Below, piece after piece: positions 31,798-44,200 of a DNA stretch of 64,000 nt. Each line of letters opens with the position of its first letter. Position 1 is the first letter of the stretch. The notes beneath the pieces were generated by a model. That model saw only the letters and a list, made by a program, of their open reading frames with translations, had not been told where the DNA came from and ran no database searches. The stretch comes from Bombyx mori (Eukaryota; Arthropoda; Insecta; Lepidoptera; Bombycidae), in NCBI RefSeq assembly GCF_030269925.1, contig NC_085131.1, forward strand, positions 634,001 through 698,000, in the 5' to 3' direction. The translations under genes and the position numbers were made by a program.

Positions 31798-31971
31798 TGT
31801 GTGCTTAGTGCGAGTTTTTTAACGTCCTCGATAGCGTAAAAGTTAGCTCATATTTGTATGGAATGGCATCGTTTGCCTACGTTTGCCGCTAGGGGCGCTG
31901 TTCCAACTGCATACAAAATTGGGCTAACTTTTACGCTATAGAGAACGTTAAAAAACTCGCACTAAGCACAC
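31798..31971. mobile_element. MITE copy 3 (TTAGTGCGAG family)
   Basis: TGTGTGCTTAGTGCGAG, AACGTCCTCGATAGCGTAAA and CTCGCACTAAGCACAC at the far end, with CCGCTAGGGGCGCTG in the centre. At about 174 bp it is close to the family's core length. Confidence 0.92.
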
Positions 31972-32031
31972 TGTAGTGCGAGGTTTTCTTTTCTACTTAG
32001 CTGGTAACTTGGAGAGTTATGCCAACGTCAG

Positions 32032-32120
32032 CGGTGCTTGAGGTACCTAAAAGCGTCATTAGTGGGTTGGGGAGGACCCGAAATGACGTGTTTATGACGT
32101 GGCGACGCCGACTATTTACC
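32032..32120 (+). repeat. Dispersed repeat family B, 3' fragment
   Basis: GGTGCTTGAGGTACCTAAAA, GGAGGACCCGAAATGACGTG and CGACGCCGACTATTTACCAT match the distal end of the family. Confidence 0.65.
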
Positions 32121-32499
32121 ATGTAGCTTCCGGCGGCCACGACAAGAGGGTTATCGTGTCGTGCCGCTTTTTCGGAATGGCGCACTGATGCCGACTGAAA
32201 ATCCTTACTAATATAGTCCATCATCGTGAAGATCCACGTTCCTCACGAACCACGATGCTCCGACGGCTATTCTGCAAAAACGGGATTGAATGATTTGAAG
32301 GGATTCAAATTAGTGCAGGCTACGTGAGCGAACTCTACACTGGCACAGGCCATGACCGGACGTAAGTATGTAAGTTTTGTACCTTATTACGAAGGGACCG
32401 CTTGCAAATCATCGAACAGTGTGAAAGAAGGAAGATGAGCTTGATACCGGGTCGTAAGTGTTCAGAGACGTTCGTGCAGATAGCAACGCCAGACCTCGC

Positions 32500-32835
32500 C
32501 CCTTTTTTTTTTCATTGCTCAGATGTGTGGACGAGCTCACAGGCCACCTGGTGTTAAGTGGTTACTGGAGCCCATATATATCTACGATGTAAATGCGCCA
32601 CCCGCCTTGAGATATAAGTTCTAAGGTCTCAAGTAAAGTTACAATGGCTGCCCCACCCTTCAAACCGAAACGCATTACTGCTTCACGGCAGAAATAGGCA
32701 GAGTGGTGGTACCTACTCGCGCGGACTCACAAGAGGTAATTACGCAAATTATAATTTTGCGAGTTTGATTTTTATTACACAATGTTATTCCTTCATCGTG
32801 GAAGTCAATCGTGAACATTTGCCGAGTAGGTACAG
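32500..32835 (-). mobile_element. Bm1 SINE, nearly complete, reversed
   Basis: Reads from a T run through GGCCACCTGGTGTTAAGTGG, CTGCCCCACCCTTCAAACCG and CTCGCGCGGACTCACAAGAG into the AATTATAATTTTGCGAGTTT linker and TCAATCGTGAACATTTGCCG. The tRNA-like head beyond that is lost. Confidence 0.92.
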
Positions 32836-33574
32836 TCAACTGCCTTCGTTCACTCTTCAAATTTATAGGTATCAACTATAATGTAGTTTATTGGCGTAAT
32901 TAAACACATAAAATCATAAAACGTGATATAGTTGTTATCGATACCTACATGCGATGTTGTGATAACATGGGGATTATCAGGATTATCACACCCAAATGTC
33001 AATTTTTTCGGCGTAGTCGGGAAGAATATCTTACGGCCTGGCCGTTGAGTCTATGGATGTAATTGGCTGTTGGCAGCATAGACACTGCTATGACGGAACG
33101 CTACCCACAACGACATGAGAATGAAACCTCAATTTCATTACTTACCCACTAGATACATTATTACTATCTGGAGATTTGAAACGGTTCCCGTCATTTGTTC
33201 GGAAGGGTGACGGGAACCATCACGATATACGCGGATCAAAAAAATTAAAAAGATATAAATATAAAAATGAATATCCTTTTCACTATTTTCGGATATTTCA
33301 AATTGTTATTGAAGACTGTGGGCCTAACTAAGTACGGTAAGTAAGGTAAGTGGACATTAATGGCGAGGGCACAACGAATTTACTTTGAGGACTCTATTCT
33401 AATCTCATTTCTATAATTCGAGACTTGACATAAACTGTTAATGAACGCAGCGAATAAGGAAATAAGACACTTCGAAGTCCTCCCACCTCCATGGAACAAG
33501 ACTCTCAGTACACCCAGAGCCTTCAAAATATCAATAAGATTCGGATTATGTACTCGTAAATTCTTTATTTCAAC

Positions 33575-33760
33575 TGCTTCTTCTTCATGCCCTTATTCCA
33601 CAATGCGGGTTCGGCGCACCATGTTCTCTTTTTCCATTCGTGCCTATCATCATACGTAGTCACAGAATTCTGCCGCATATCCTCTTCCACACATTCCGTC
33701 CAAGTCTTTTTAAGGGTTCCCCTCCTCACGTTACTGCCTACATTCATACCCGATTTCATT
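33575..33760 (-). pseudogene. RTE-like LINE C-terminal remnant
   Basis: The minus frame reads RRGTLKKTWTECVEEDMRQN, then HEWKKRTWCAEPALWNKGMK. The GR.KK.W..CV..DM and EWK..T..A.P..W..G order is the C-terminal tail of lepidopteran RTE-like polyproteins. A second remnant, on the plus strand, is at 62190-62390. Confidence 0.65.
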
Positions 33761-33839
33761 ATTTGAACAACTGTTCGTAATTAAAACAAAATTTAGTGTG
33801 ACAAAAATTTACGTATATATTTGTTTCGTTCGAAAATTC

Positions 33840-34085
33840 TTTATCGAACAAGGACGTAACACAAAATCACAACTGGAATTGTTTGAGATGATCCCATCGT
33901 CCCGTTTTTACCATATCACCGTCCGCCATCTGAGTAGAGTTCATCCATACTATCTGGAGCCACTGCGTGCATCCACAGTGCATTTCCAGGGATCTTTTTG
34001 ACCAAGTACCTACCATTCAGCTTTGGAATGAGCTCCTGAAGCTTCAGGAGCTTCAGAAGTTCCTCCCTCATGAAGGAATCACGTT
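33840..34085 (+). pseudogene. Non-LTR retrotransposon (jockey/R1-like) C-terminal remnant
   Basis: Translates as ELFEMIPSSRFYHITVRHLS, then HPYYLEPLRASTVHFQGSF and, after a frame change, WNELLKLQELQK. This is the same region as the familiar ELF-MIP-SRFHH and WNELP strings of lepidopteran non-LTR polyproteins. A 22-bp perfect palindrome falls at 34031-34052. Confidence 0.68.
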
Positions 34086-34089
34086 GTAT

Positions 34090-34262
34090 TATTATAATAA
34101 AAATCAAACTTGTAAAAATTATAGTTTGCGTAATTATTATAATTCAATTGAGACATAGACCACAAGTCTCAAGGTCGGTGACGGCATTCACATTATGCCT
34201 ATAAGTCCCTGTGACAGCTTAAAGCCAGATGGACGGTGAGCTCGTTCGTCCATCTTTACAAA
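34090..34262 (+). repeat. Diverged Bm1 SINE
   Basis: The linker AATAAAAATCAAACTTGTAA and TTATAGTTTGCGTAATTA is followed by CAAGTCTCAAGGTCGGTGAC and GGTGAGCTCGTTCGTCCATC and an A run. The GGACCTCTTG half is deleted. Confidence 0.7.
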
Positions 34263-34496
34263 AAAAAATAAGCATTAATAAAAGCAGTTGTAAGCAAGAA
34301 ACTTTTAATAGAATTTAAAATTATCCAAAATAAAAACTTATAATAGAATTTTGTTTCTTGTATTGTTAAAGGTGTATGAATCTTTTGTTGACTTAATTAT
34401 ATACCTATAATTTAATTGGTTGAATGTTGGAAGAATTTATGAAAATATTATGTAAATTATACCATATTATCTAAGAATATAACATCATTAGACATA

Positions 34497-34718
34497 TCTC
34501 TACTAATATATAAATCTACAGTGGTTTTTACGGATGTTCCGTTATAACTAGGTACTGAACTATACATCCGATTGACTTGAAACTTGGTATCCATGTAGAA
34601 AATACATTTACTTAACGGATAGGCTAACATTTATATGAGTGTTGAACTCCCTAATAATAATGACAACAAATACTAATGTTAATTTTAAATGCGCAGCGAA
34701 GCGGGCGACTACGGCTAG
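34497..34718 (+). mobile_element. Helitron-like non-autonomous element
   Basis: Starts TCTCTACTAATATATAAA after an A and ends GGGCGACTACGGCTAG before a T. This fits the TC...CTRR ends and A/T insertion site of Helitrons. The interior resembles common lepidopteran copies (CCGATTGACTTGAAACTTGG, GCGCAGCGAAGCGGGCGACT). Confidence 0.7.
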
Positions 34719-34859
34719 TTAATATATAAAGATACATAGTCAAATTAAAATACTCAATACAAAAAAATAAGAAAAATAACATATATTAAATTCTCTGACT
34801 CTAATGAATGCGTAGAGACTATTTTGGTAAACTGTTTTTGTTCATTAATAGGAATATTT

Positions 34860-34945
34860 TGCTTTTTCATATTTTCTCCCTACCTATCCGCTCATTGCCT
34901 AAGGGGCTATTCCAGGTTCTAGCAGACGGCTAGATGTATAAGAAG
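34860..34945 (+). repeat. Family B head fragment (empty hAT-like target site)
   Basis: CTCCCTACCTATCCGCTCAT then GCCTAAGGGGCTATTCCAGG. It carries intact CCTAAGGGGCTAT, the sequence that is split by the insertion at 53321-53703. Confidence 0.6.
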
Positions 34946-35937
34946 TCTATTAAGACAATTGATTTTTGTGTGAACTCAAGGAATAACAATAATAATTGAT
35001 TAAAACATTTTCACGTCATAACCTAGAGAAGTGATTCACGCACGAGTTGCAATGACGTCACAAAGTATGACACAGCGCGACAATGGACGCCACTTAAGCA
35101 AATAATTCCGACTTGTATTCTGTGAATCTGTCACTTCACAAGCTCTAGATATTTGATAACGGGCTATCCCCTTCAAACTAAACGAGTACCTACCTAGCTG
35201 AGCTCAGGGTCTACGAGTTAATAATTGGTTATGAAAGTCAGCCCATAGACATAGCATCGCGCATTTGCCGCGACCTGATAAAGAGATTTTTTTTTTTTAA
35301 ATGTATTGTCGTAAAGGACTTAAAACTGGATCTCGCTGTCATCGTGGCATATAAAGGGTAAGAATCGCGATGCGTTTAAAAAAAGCCGCTTATATTATAG
35401 ATTATGATTGATTCAAATTACAGGAATCGTATTATTAGTTTAGAAGAAACAAATTTAGATATTATATGCATTTTAAGGAAAAACAACCCTATAACATATC
35501 CCACGTAACACCTAAAATTATAAAAATGTAGTTTCATTATGAATATAACTGAATAATATGTGACCTTTTTGCTAAAGATCTAGACAAGACGCCAGGGTCA
35601 ACAATATTAATGGAGGTTATAGGGGACGTGAGAGCGTGACTGAAATTTGGATTTCTAAGTTATGTATCCGATGTGAAGATGAAACGTACCGCGCTGTTTG
35701 TAGGGATCCTCTTCATAGTATACTTATATGTAATCAGATGGAGGCTGCCTTCAGTGAAATCGCCCATGAGTAACGACAAAGCCGGATAAAATTCGGTGTC
35801 ATGTTTAGCTTGATGCCATGATTTTTCTTGATGCGGTTGGGATAGTTTGCACCGATTATAGTAACAGTTCATTTGTCTAGTGAGTTATATTTATATTTCA
35901 GGAATACTAAAAACTTGAAAAAGGAGAAAGGCGAAGT
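34946..35937. other. Gene-free stretch with weak repeat traces
   Basis: Faint family B and Bm1 words occur near 35165-35280 (GAGCTCAGGGTCTACGAG, CAGCCCATAGACATAGC). Nothing else is recognised. Confidence 0.4.
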
Positions 35938-36374
35938 CGTTTTGGCCTAAAGGATAAGACGTCCAGTGCATTTTATCCATCCAGTGCATCCATTTGCATC
36001 TTACGATGCACCGGTGTTCGAGTTCGAATCCCGCCGGCAAATACCAATGTTTCTAATGAAATATCTTAGAATACTTAGCAAATGTTCACGATTGACTTCC
36101 ACGGTCAAGGAGTATCATCGTGTAATAAAAATCAAACCCGCAAAATTATAATTTGCATAATTACTTGTGGCAGGACGTCTTCTGAGTCCGCATGGGTAGG
36201 ACCAACACCCTGCCTATTTCTGTCGTGAAACAGTGATGCGTTTCGTTTTGAAGGGTGTGGCAGCCGTTGTATTATACTGAGAACTCACATCTGAAGGTAG
36301 GTGGCGGCATTTACGTTGTAGATGTCTATGGGCTCCGGGCCGTGAGCTCGTCCACCAACATACGCAACAAAAAA
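35938..36374 (+). mobile_element. Full-length Bm1 SINE with tRNA-like head
   Basis: Starts at the tRNA-like head (CGTTTTGGCCTAAAGGATAA, later box-B-like GTTCGAGTTCGAATCCCGCC), and continues through the TCACGATTGACTTCCACGGT linker, CCGTTGTATTATACTGAGAA, CTATGGGCTCCGGGCCGTGA and an A-rich end. The head contains an internal duplication of CCAGTGCAT. It is a SINE, not a tRNA gene. Confidence 0.93.
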
Positions 36375-36764
36375 AAGGATATCAATTTAGGTTGAGTTTT
36401 ATGTTTTTTACCTCATAACTCCGTCATTTGTAAAGAAAGCGATATGAAAAATTATTTGTAATTGACAGGATACTTTTAGAATGATTCCGTAGAATTTTAG
36501 AAATAAAACCTCATACAAATTTGTAAATTAATATTTTATTTTTTGTGCTATATTTCCTAGCTACTGTATATATTTTTTTGAGAAACTTTTTTAATATAGC
36601 GGATTATAATTTGTTTTTTGTCGGCGTTAATGTGTTCCTCCTAACATATTAAATGACAATCCATGTTAATACCGAAGTTGTTGAAGTCCATACAGTTGCA
36701 AGTCGTTTTTTTTTTATTATCAAACCAGAACCAGTTCACAGTCCGCCCAGTAGCCGTTAGCTTC

Positions 36765-36965
36765 GCTGAATCTATCGCCAGATCGGAATCGCGACCCACT
36801 GAGAAGATCCGGCGGGAAACTCGGTGGGTTGTGCCTATGGGCTTGGTTGCACGTTGAACTCTTCACCGCTGCTTGGAGTGCCGATAGGACGTGCTTAGCA
36901 TTAGCATGGCGGTAGCTTTGTCTTGCCTCGTCGCCTGAGTCGGAAATGTAGTTCGACTCGACCAC
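36765..36965 (+). repeat. Dispersed repeat family B, variant copy
   Basis: CCAGATCGGAATCGCGACCC, ACTGAGAAGATCCGGCGGGA, then a variant distal part (CTTGGTTGCACGTTGAACTC to GTCGGAAATGTAGTTCGACT). The same variant distal part begins in the copy at 40960. Confidence 0.65.
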
Positions 36966-37418
36966 AATAAAAGGGTTTATTATTTGTATTGTTGGCTGTC
37001 TGCAACCCTAAAACAATTTGTACAAAAACAAAACTAAGATTTTAATTAAACCACGAATAAATTTGGCGTCCAAATTAATTCGACATCAATTTTCATGCCT
37101 TTATCGCTATTAGATACAAAAATGCAGGTAACGAAACACAATAACCAGGTTTCCGTCACAATTCTACTGATAATGGTTCGTTATCGTCCTCGGGTCGCAC
37201 GGTCGCCTATGACTCAATCGATACGACAATGACTAAACACTTTCACTGGTTTTATTCGCGACAAATCGTGTCCTAGTTCGTTTGTGGAGGATTTATGTTC
37301 ATTAGCATGTGGTACAATGATTTTTTGTGATGCACGAGAAGACGAGCTCCCAGCCCATTTGGTATTAAGTGGTATTAAGACATTTAATACTCAAAGCTAA
37401 TAAACACGCTAGCATGCC

Positions 37419-37468
37419 CACATATACACACACTCACACACACACACAAATACACACACACACACACG
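37419..37468. repeat. (CA)n-rich microsatellite
   Basis: Interrupted CACACA tracts of about 50 bp. Confidence 0.9.
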
Positions 37469-37751
37469 CATAATGACCTTAAATGATAACCTAATGACCT
37501 ACTGATCTCTCAACACTAGTCCGCAGCATCTGTTCACGACTTAACCTAACCTAATCTATCTTAAGAAGGAGGGAGCCTGGAGATCACTAATACAGGTCTT
37601 TGAACCTAGTACAGACTTTAGCTCTTTCAAAGGCTTACAAAATAAATTATAAGGTTAATTTCCATTTGTATTTGTACTATACCTTTAAGAGAGAAATAAA
37701 TAAATTATTATTATTATTATATAAAGATAGCTGCATTCACATTTCGACGCC

Positions 37752-37935
37752 CAGAGAGAGAGAGAGAGAGAGAGAGAGTATTCTTTATTGTACACCAAAA
37801 AACAAATAAACAGTGCGATACATAAAAAACAAAAAACGTACAATTGGCGGTCTTATCGCTAAGAGCGATCTCTTCCAGACAACCATCAGGTGGACAAGAA
37901 TCATTTGGAAACGAACTACGCGCGGTGTACCATTC
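37752..37935 (-). repeat. Family D 3' end with (GA)n terminus, reversed
   Basis: A GAGAGA run (37753-37778), then TATTCTTTATTGTACACC, CGTACAATTGGCGGTCTTAT and GAGCGATCTCTTCCAGACAA. The reverse complement recurs at 58551-58735, also ending in (CT)n. It is probably the 3' end of a LINE that terminates in a microsatellite. Confidence 0.7.
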
Positions 37936-39900
37936 CAGTGAAATACATATACATATATGTACCTACACCTACATATCTCCGTAAATATACATACAATTAA
38001 TACAAAGTATTATCATATAATAATAATTACTAAAAATAAAAAATAAAAATTCAATTTTTGAATTTTGCTTCTTTACACATAAATAAGAATAAGCAATTTA
38101 CATATAAAAGATACTTAAAATACCTTTGAAACATATACAATTTAAGTAGATTCCGATTTCAGAAATCTACCTTATCACATATTAAATCGGTTGACTAATA
38201 TTTAAAAAATGCTCCTTAATGAGGTGTTTGAACGAATTTAATTTTTCATAAACATTTAAGACCTGGTGGACTGTGAGATCGTCCGCCCATCTAGAGCAAT
38301 ACACAAATGAACCATAAACAAAGTCGTTTAATAAACGCCTTGAGGATCGCAAGCTTTGATTATACCTATGTGTATATAATCAAAGATCGCAAGTTTCCAG
38401 CTCGCCCGTCCGCTAGTAAAATCGAGAGAGCTATTTTTTTACTACGCCATTTTGTTCAGCATCGCAATCAGCCTACAGTCCACGTAAAAGTTATAAAATG
38501 ACAAGGACTACAAACATCTCGACTAATGTTTTGAAGCATCCAACTGTGAATGTACCTACGTGTAGCTAGCAAGGTTAAAATCGCAACAAGACCCGTCCCA
38601 ATGTCAACGAATTGATAAACAAAAAACAACATCATTGTTACTATAACACGGAAAAGTAGTGAATATTGTTGTAACATTTAAAACTTATTTGAGAATAAAA
38701 AATGAGAATATTATTTAGAATACGTATCTATGCTAATTTAACTTTTTACTCGGTCGTGATTCTTTTTTTTTGCATTTTGGCGTTAAATTACCAAGTTTAT
38801 TAATCAAAATTAACTAGTCTAAATACAAACCTACTAATACATCGATCATACTTCAGACCATAATCAGACCGGAATTAAACGAGATTGGTATATTTTTTCC
38901 ACAATGTCGAAAAGTCAAATGGATAGGTATTTTGCTTTTTGGCTCGCTTATGGATATTACATAAAAGTGCTGCTATATTACGTATAATGTATAAATAACA
39001 GATTGTATGCGTGCGGGAGTGCGTTCACCTGCTCTATTCGGAATCCTGAACTGTCCTATTTTAACAATGTGTCATGTCGTCGTCAATTTTTGCTCGTAGA
39101 TAAGTTTTTAGTTACATTTTTTTTTGTTTTATCCTGAGAAAAAACGAACGAGCAACTTAAAAAGTAATAGCTCTCTTCAATCTTGCTTCGCTACGTGATC
39201 CGAACGGCTGAGATTCGATTTGTGTAGAACGATTAGCTTGACCTTGGCAACCCGTTTCAGTTTTCATATACTTAGGTATTTAGAACATTGTCACATTCGT
39301 TTTTGAATATTTTTTGTAATCTATACATCCATTAGTAGGTACCTACTACAGTGTATAATTATATTCAGAGCACATTTGACTGTCTCTGATCATGCATAGC
39401 ATTTACTGCAATTCTCACAGTTTTTTTTGCCCTTACCCCACTACCTATGTGGGGTCAGTCCCTAAAACCGTAATTCTCACACTACGAACAGTAGGTAAAA
39501 ACAAACAACCATCATAAAATATTGACAGCTATGTGCCAAAACTCGTGAACAGACTAAAGCTAACATATTAATATTACATGAGTAAACATTACAACAGATT
39601 TAAAATAGTTTCATATAAATTGCACATAAAATCGTCTTTATTGCTATACTAGTTACTATGTACTTGAAAGAAACTCCCCATAAATTGGTTCCAATGATCT
39701 GTACTGCTATTTACTTAAACATACTTACTTTTATATGTACTTTACTTTACTTTACTTACATACTTTTTGCTGTATTTCCGGATTCCGCCATCGCAGCCTA
39801 ACAAAACCCTATACCCACCCTGTACGTTTATCATGTCGAAGGGTGAAAGAGTATTTGGTTTAAACGACGTTTTTGCAACTTTACAGGAGAGCCATCTTTT
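37936..39900. other. Gene-free AT-rich stretch
   Basis: Contains a short Bm1 tail fragment at 38257-38305 (GACCTGGTGGACTGTGAGAT) and the palindromic CCCCACTACCTATGTGGGG near 39437. No exon recognised. Confidence 0.5.
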
Positions 39901-39901
39901 T

Positions 39902-40145
39902 TACTGGTGGTAGGACCTCTTGTGAGTCCGCACGGGTAGGTACCACCGCCCTGCCTATTTCTGCCGTGAAGCAGTAATGCGTTTCGGTATGAAGGGTAGG
40001 GCAGCCGTTAGAACTATACTGAGATCTTAGAACTTATATCTCAAGGTGGGTGGCGCATTTCCGTTGTAGATGTCTATGGACTCCAGTAACCAGTTAACAC
40101 CAGGTGGGCTGTGAGCTCGTCCACCCATCTAAGCAATAAAAAAAA
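39902..40145 (+). mobile_element. Bm1 SINE, body and tail
   Basis: TACTGGTGGTAGGACCTCTT to CTAAGCAATAAAAAAAATTT, well conserved throughout; the head is missing. Confidence 0.94.
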
Positions 40146-40609
40146 TTTCAAATAATGGTTATATATCTACCCAACAAAAGCCACAGAGACAAATTTCTAC
40201 ATTCATTTTATAATAGCATTGATAGCACTCGCAATAATGTCAAATGAAAAATTCTTGTACCTACAATATCATAAACTTTAATGTTTGGAATCCCCAAGAT
40301 CGACATCAAGAGTTTGTCATGAGTCTCGGGCGACCCCGGTAACGTTTGACCTCGTAAATAACGTCACATTGTCATAGATATAGATGTTATCTTTATGGAA
40401 GTGGAGTCAACGAGTGCCAGGTTAATATAAAAATCGTAGACAAACTCTAAGAGCCTTCGCTATGACTTTCCCTCCAAGGTATTACGTTATTCGAGCGAAG
40501 TGACAAAACGTCCTAAGTGCATCAACAACATTCGTAACTGCGAATGTAGGTACTTAACTTAATTTAAAGACCATAATTTAGGAATTGATGATCACCCTCG
40601 TTCACGGTT

Positions 40610-40765
40610 TACCTAATGTTCATTGATCGCCTGAGCCCATAGACACAAACAACAGTGTAAAGTGCTGGCCGTTGAAAGCGTTGAGACAATCTACCAGTCT
40701 TGCCAGCCCTTCAAACCGGACCCACGATTGTTTCGTGATAGAAATATGCAGGAAGGTACAGCACA
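40610..40765 (-). repeat. Old, diverged Bm1 SINE, reversed
   Basis: GCCTGAGCCCATAGACACAA, then CCAGCCCTTCAAACCGGACC and CGTGATAGAAATATGCAGGA line up in order with the reversed Bm1 body. Confidence 0.55.
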
Positions 40766-40959
40766 AAACTGGCGTAAGATCACAACATACCCTAAAATTT
40801 CCGACATCTGTTTGCTATTATTTTCCTTTTTTTATGAACGAGAAATTGCTGGTGGTCAAAGCAAATCTCAGCCAGGAGGGGTGGGATTTGCTAACAGCTG
40901 CCCGTACACCTACAAAGGAGACCTAACAATTCAAGAGCAGCTGCTTCGCAAATAAATAT

Positions 40960-41290
40960 GCTACTGGATCGGAATCGCGACCCACTGAGAGCATCCGGCG
41001 AGAAACTCAACGGACTGATGCATGGGTTAGGTTGCACGAGTCCGGTTACCGGGGTCCCTAAGCCTGCGCCTAGAGTTAGAGCTGAAGGCGTCTAATGCAA
41101 GAGCTATTGGATCTGATGGATACGTAAGGACGTACCTAGGGCGTCGACGGTGACGTACGTGATTAGGATTCGAGGAGTAGTCAGCGGTGAAAACGATAAG
41201 GCGATTATCATGGCGCATAGCTTTATCGAAGTAAGGTTCCGAGGCTGAGTTCATGTATTTTCGGATCAATTCCAGGCCCAGGTCTCCAGA
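40960..41290 (+). repeat. Dispersed repeat family B, variant copy
   Basis: TACTGGATCGGAATCGCGAC and ACTGAGAGCATCCGGCGAGA, then the distal variant with GGTTAGGTTGCACGAGTCCG, GCGTCGACGGTGACGTACGT and GGCCCAGGTCTCCAGACC. Confidence 0.6.
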
Positions 41291-44200
41291 CCAGACTCTG
41301 TTTTTTGGCTCTAATCAAAGGATTATTCGGTGCGTTTTCGTGAGCTGTGTTTGCATATTCACCATTATTCAGTTGACCCATGAACTTTGTCGCATGGAAT
41401 TTACTATTTAGGACCGCTTGAACGAACGAATTCTACGAGAAGTTTAAATTGTTCAACACATTTTCGCAAAAAAAAAGTGAGAGAAAAAATTCATATTGTA
41501 AACTTTATTCTTTTGAATAAAGTTACACATCGAACAGATATAAAGCCGTAGCAGCGAGTCGCACGTTATCATTGGTTATTAGATCTAGGTTTACTTAATT
41601 TAGACGAATATACAAATACATATAAATGGGTATTAGGTACCTACTGTAGTCGTATTACACAAAATATGCGGCGAATTATTCGGCGATAATATAAATGAGG
41701 CATTAAAGTTTAAACAAAACTCGAGCCAAAAAAAAAGAGATAGAAACAGGCCTTTGATAAAGAATCAAAATACCTACCTACTGCAGTGGCCTGATAGCTA
41801 CACCAGAACCTAATTAAATTAGTTGTAAGTATACTTACTGCACTAACTTTGAATTTGGCACAGAAATCCTCTAACGTAACTGAGGTTTCTCAAGGTCTTC
41901 CACTTATTTAGTGTCTATAAATTTTAATAGAATTTATAAATTGAACAAATTATTTCCGTATAACATTTTCTAGATTCCTCGTGTTATTTGAAGTGTGTTA
42001 TTATGACGTGGATTTATATGTGTATAATTCAGATGCGGATTATCTGGTAGCCCATCTAATGTTATATGATTATCGAACCTCGTAGACAATCCATTATGGA
42101 TGACGACACCCAACTCGAGGTTGGAGTCTATATGTTATAGCGATATAACGGTCGACCCATGTAAACAGTATGGTGGTACTTATCCGTGGCTCTGTGACAA
42201 TGATCAATGCAAATTATATACTTTTTTCCAGTCGTGGGCCACTAATCACCAGATGTATCATAAGTTTTAGGGGGCTTATGATTATAACCCGCCATGTGAA
42301 TCAAAACGATTTATATCTCAGACTAATTACCATGGCACGGATTCGGACTTATGCAGAATCTTGATTCTGTCTCATATAATCTGTAAATATAGATCACATC
42401 AATTCTACAGTTGTTATTGGTGTTGGTACTGCAGTGAAATATTCCTTCACTCAAATGTCCAATTTTAAAAATGAAATCCAGAAATGTTTTTTTTTCGTAA
42501 TAATTTAATTCAACTTTACAGTATTTTTATTGTAATCTTAACATCAACATTTTTTATTACTTACTTTATGGATCTAAAATTTGTTAATGCCATGTTAATG
42601 TACCTTTGAGTCGATTAATTCCAATGGCAAATAGGTGTTCAACATTGTATTGGTAGTACCCAAAATGGGATATTGGTATAAATAATTTAATAACCTTTGA
42701 AAGTAGTCGACTCGATAGCAGATGAAGGATTTTATCTTCATTTGACAACAAGCAACTATTTTATTACAAAACTGACAAATAAGTAAATGAACTTAAGTTA
42801 CATATCACATAAATAAATAAATAAACAAATAAAAAGTTCGAAATGCCATAATACCTTATGGTACCTACTCTATCAGGTAATTTCAAACTCGAAAAGAAAG
42901 TCAAAAGTCGAGCTCAGTGGTGCTCTGGAGAAGTCTGTAAATGATGATGATGAGAAATGGGAGAATTAAATTTAATTTTGTAGGTCACTACTTTATACAA
43001 TGCGGTAACTCGAGAGGCGACTCGAATCACTGGTGCAAATTCTGTTGCATTCCATCACAGAGGCCTCGAATGGAAAGAGTTTCATAGTAATCATAAGATG
43101 TAAAAAAGAGCTGCCCCCGTAGGGGGAATAGTGATTTAGCTAAAAATACTTGGAAAAATATTAATTTGACAAAACTATTGATATACTCTGTAAAGCTTTT
43201 CGTTTTTGTAATTTCATGTTTCGCGAACTATTCAAGTAAAACCGTTCCAAATTCGAGGAAAACATAATATTCAACCTATACTATAAATTAGTTAAAAGCA
43301 AACCGCGAGGTCACCGCTCTGAGTATATTCAGTTCGTTTAGAAATTTTGATTCTCAACAGGACGACTCTCATCCGCCATTTTCGTTAACAACTAACAGTT
43401 CCTATTCACCTTACCTTCGTACACCCATTCCACATTGCAGCCAGTTAAGTAGGCAAATCCAGCTTCCTCGATCTAATACTACTTCCTCGTCATACGTCAA
43501 CAAGAGCAGTAGGTAGTGCTTTCATTTTAATTTTGTCCTTTAATACTCTCACAAATTCTGATATCGATTGGCGCATCCAAAGCCATAATTCAAAACTACC
43601 ACTCTGAGAGAGGACCGATAGTAGGCTTCACTAAACCACAACATGGATGCATGTTGCGCTGACCCTGATGCCGAGAAAGTGAAAATAAACGAAGTTTTGG
43701 AGTTAAATTATATTTTCCTGCTTCTGGGCGGAAATGATAATTTCGTAAACGCTATTGACGTTGTGACTATTTGCAACTGAATTTAGGGCCTTTCTTCTGA
43801 CTCAGGTCTTTGGTATATTGTAATATCTATCCCAAAATATTAAAAGGCATTACCACAACATGTTCCAGAACATGAAGTCAACATTTGTCTCCACGTATTC
43901 TTTTAAACCTAAATATGTATCACAGGTATAAAACGTAGGGTAGCGCAGTAATAAGGTTACGCACAAGAAATGTCCGGCCCGACTCAGACTATTTCGACTA
44001 AGATTTCCAGGATTGTTGTTAGCAATAAAACCAGCTTAAGTTTTTAAACGAGACGAGCCACCAGAAATAATACGATTTAATAATTTTAAGGCTTTTTTTG
44101 TATACGTTGGATCGGGCATAGTTCTACCACCAAGAGACGCAAATATTATTGATGTTTAAACTATCATGCCTCGATATTTTTTATTGTCTCGCGTTTGAAT

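Noticed and set aside
35938..36040. tRNA-like sequence with box A and box B
   Set aside because: It is the head of a full-length Bm1 SINE, contiguous with the rest of the element, and does not fold as a complete tRNA with an acceptor stem.
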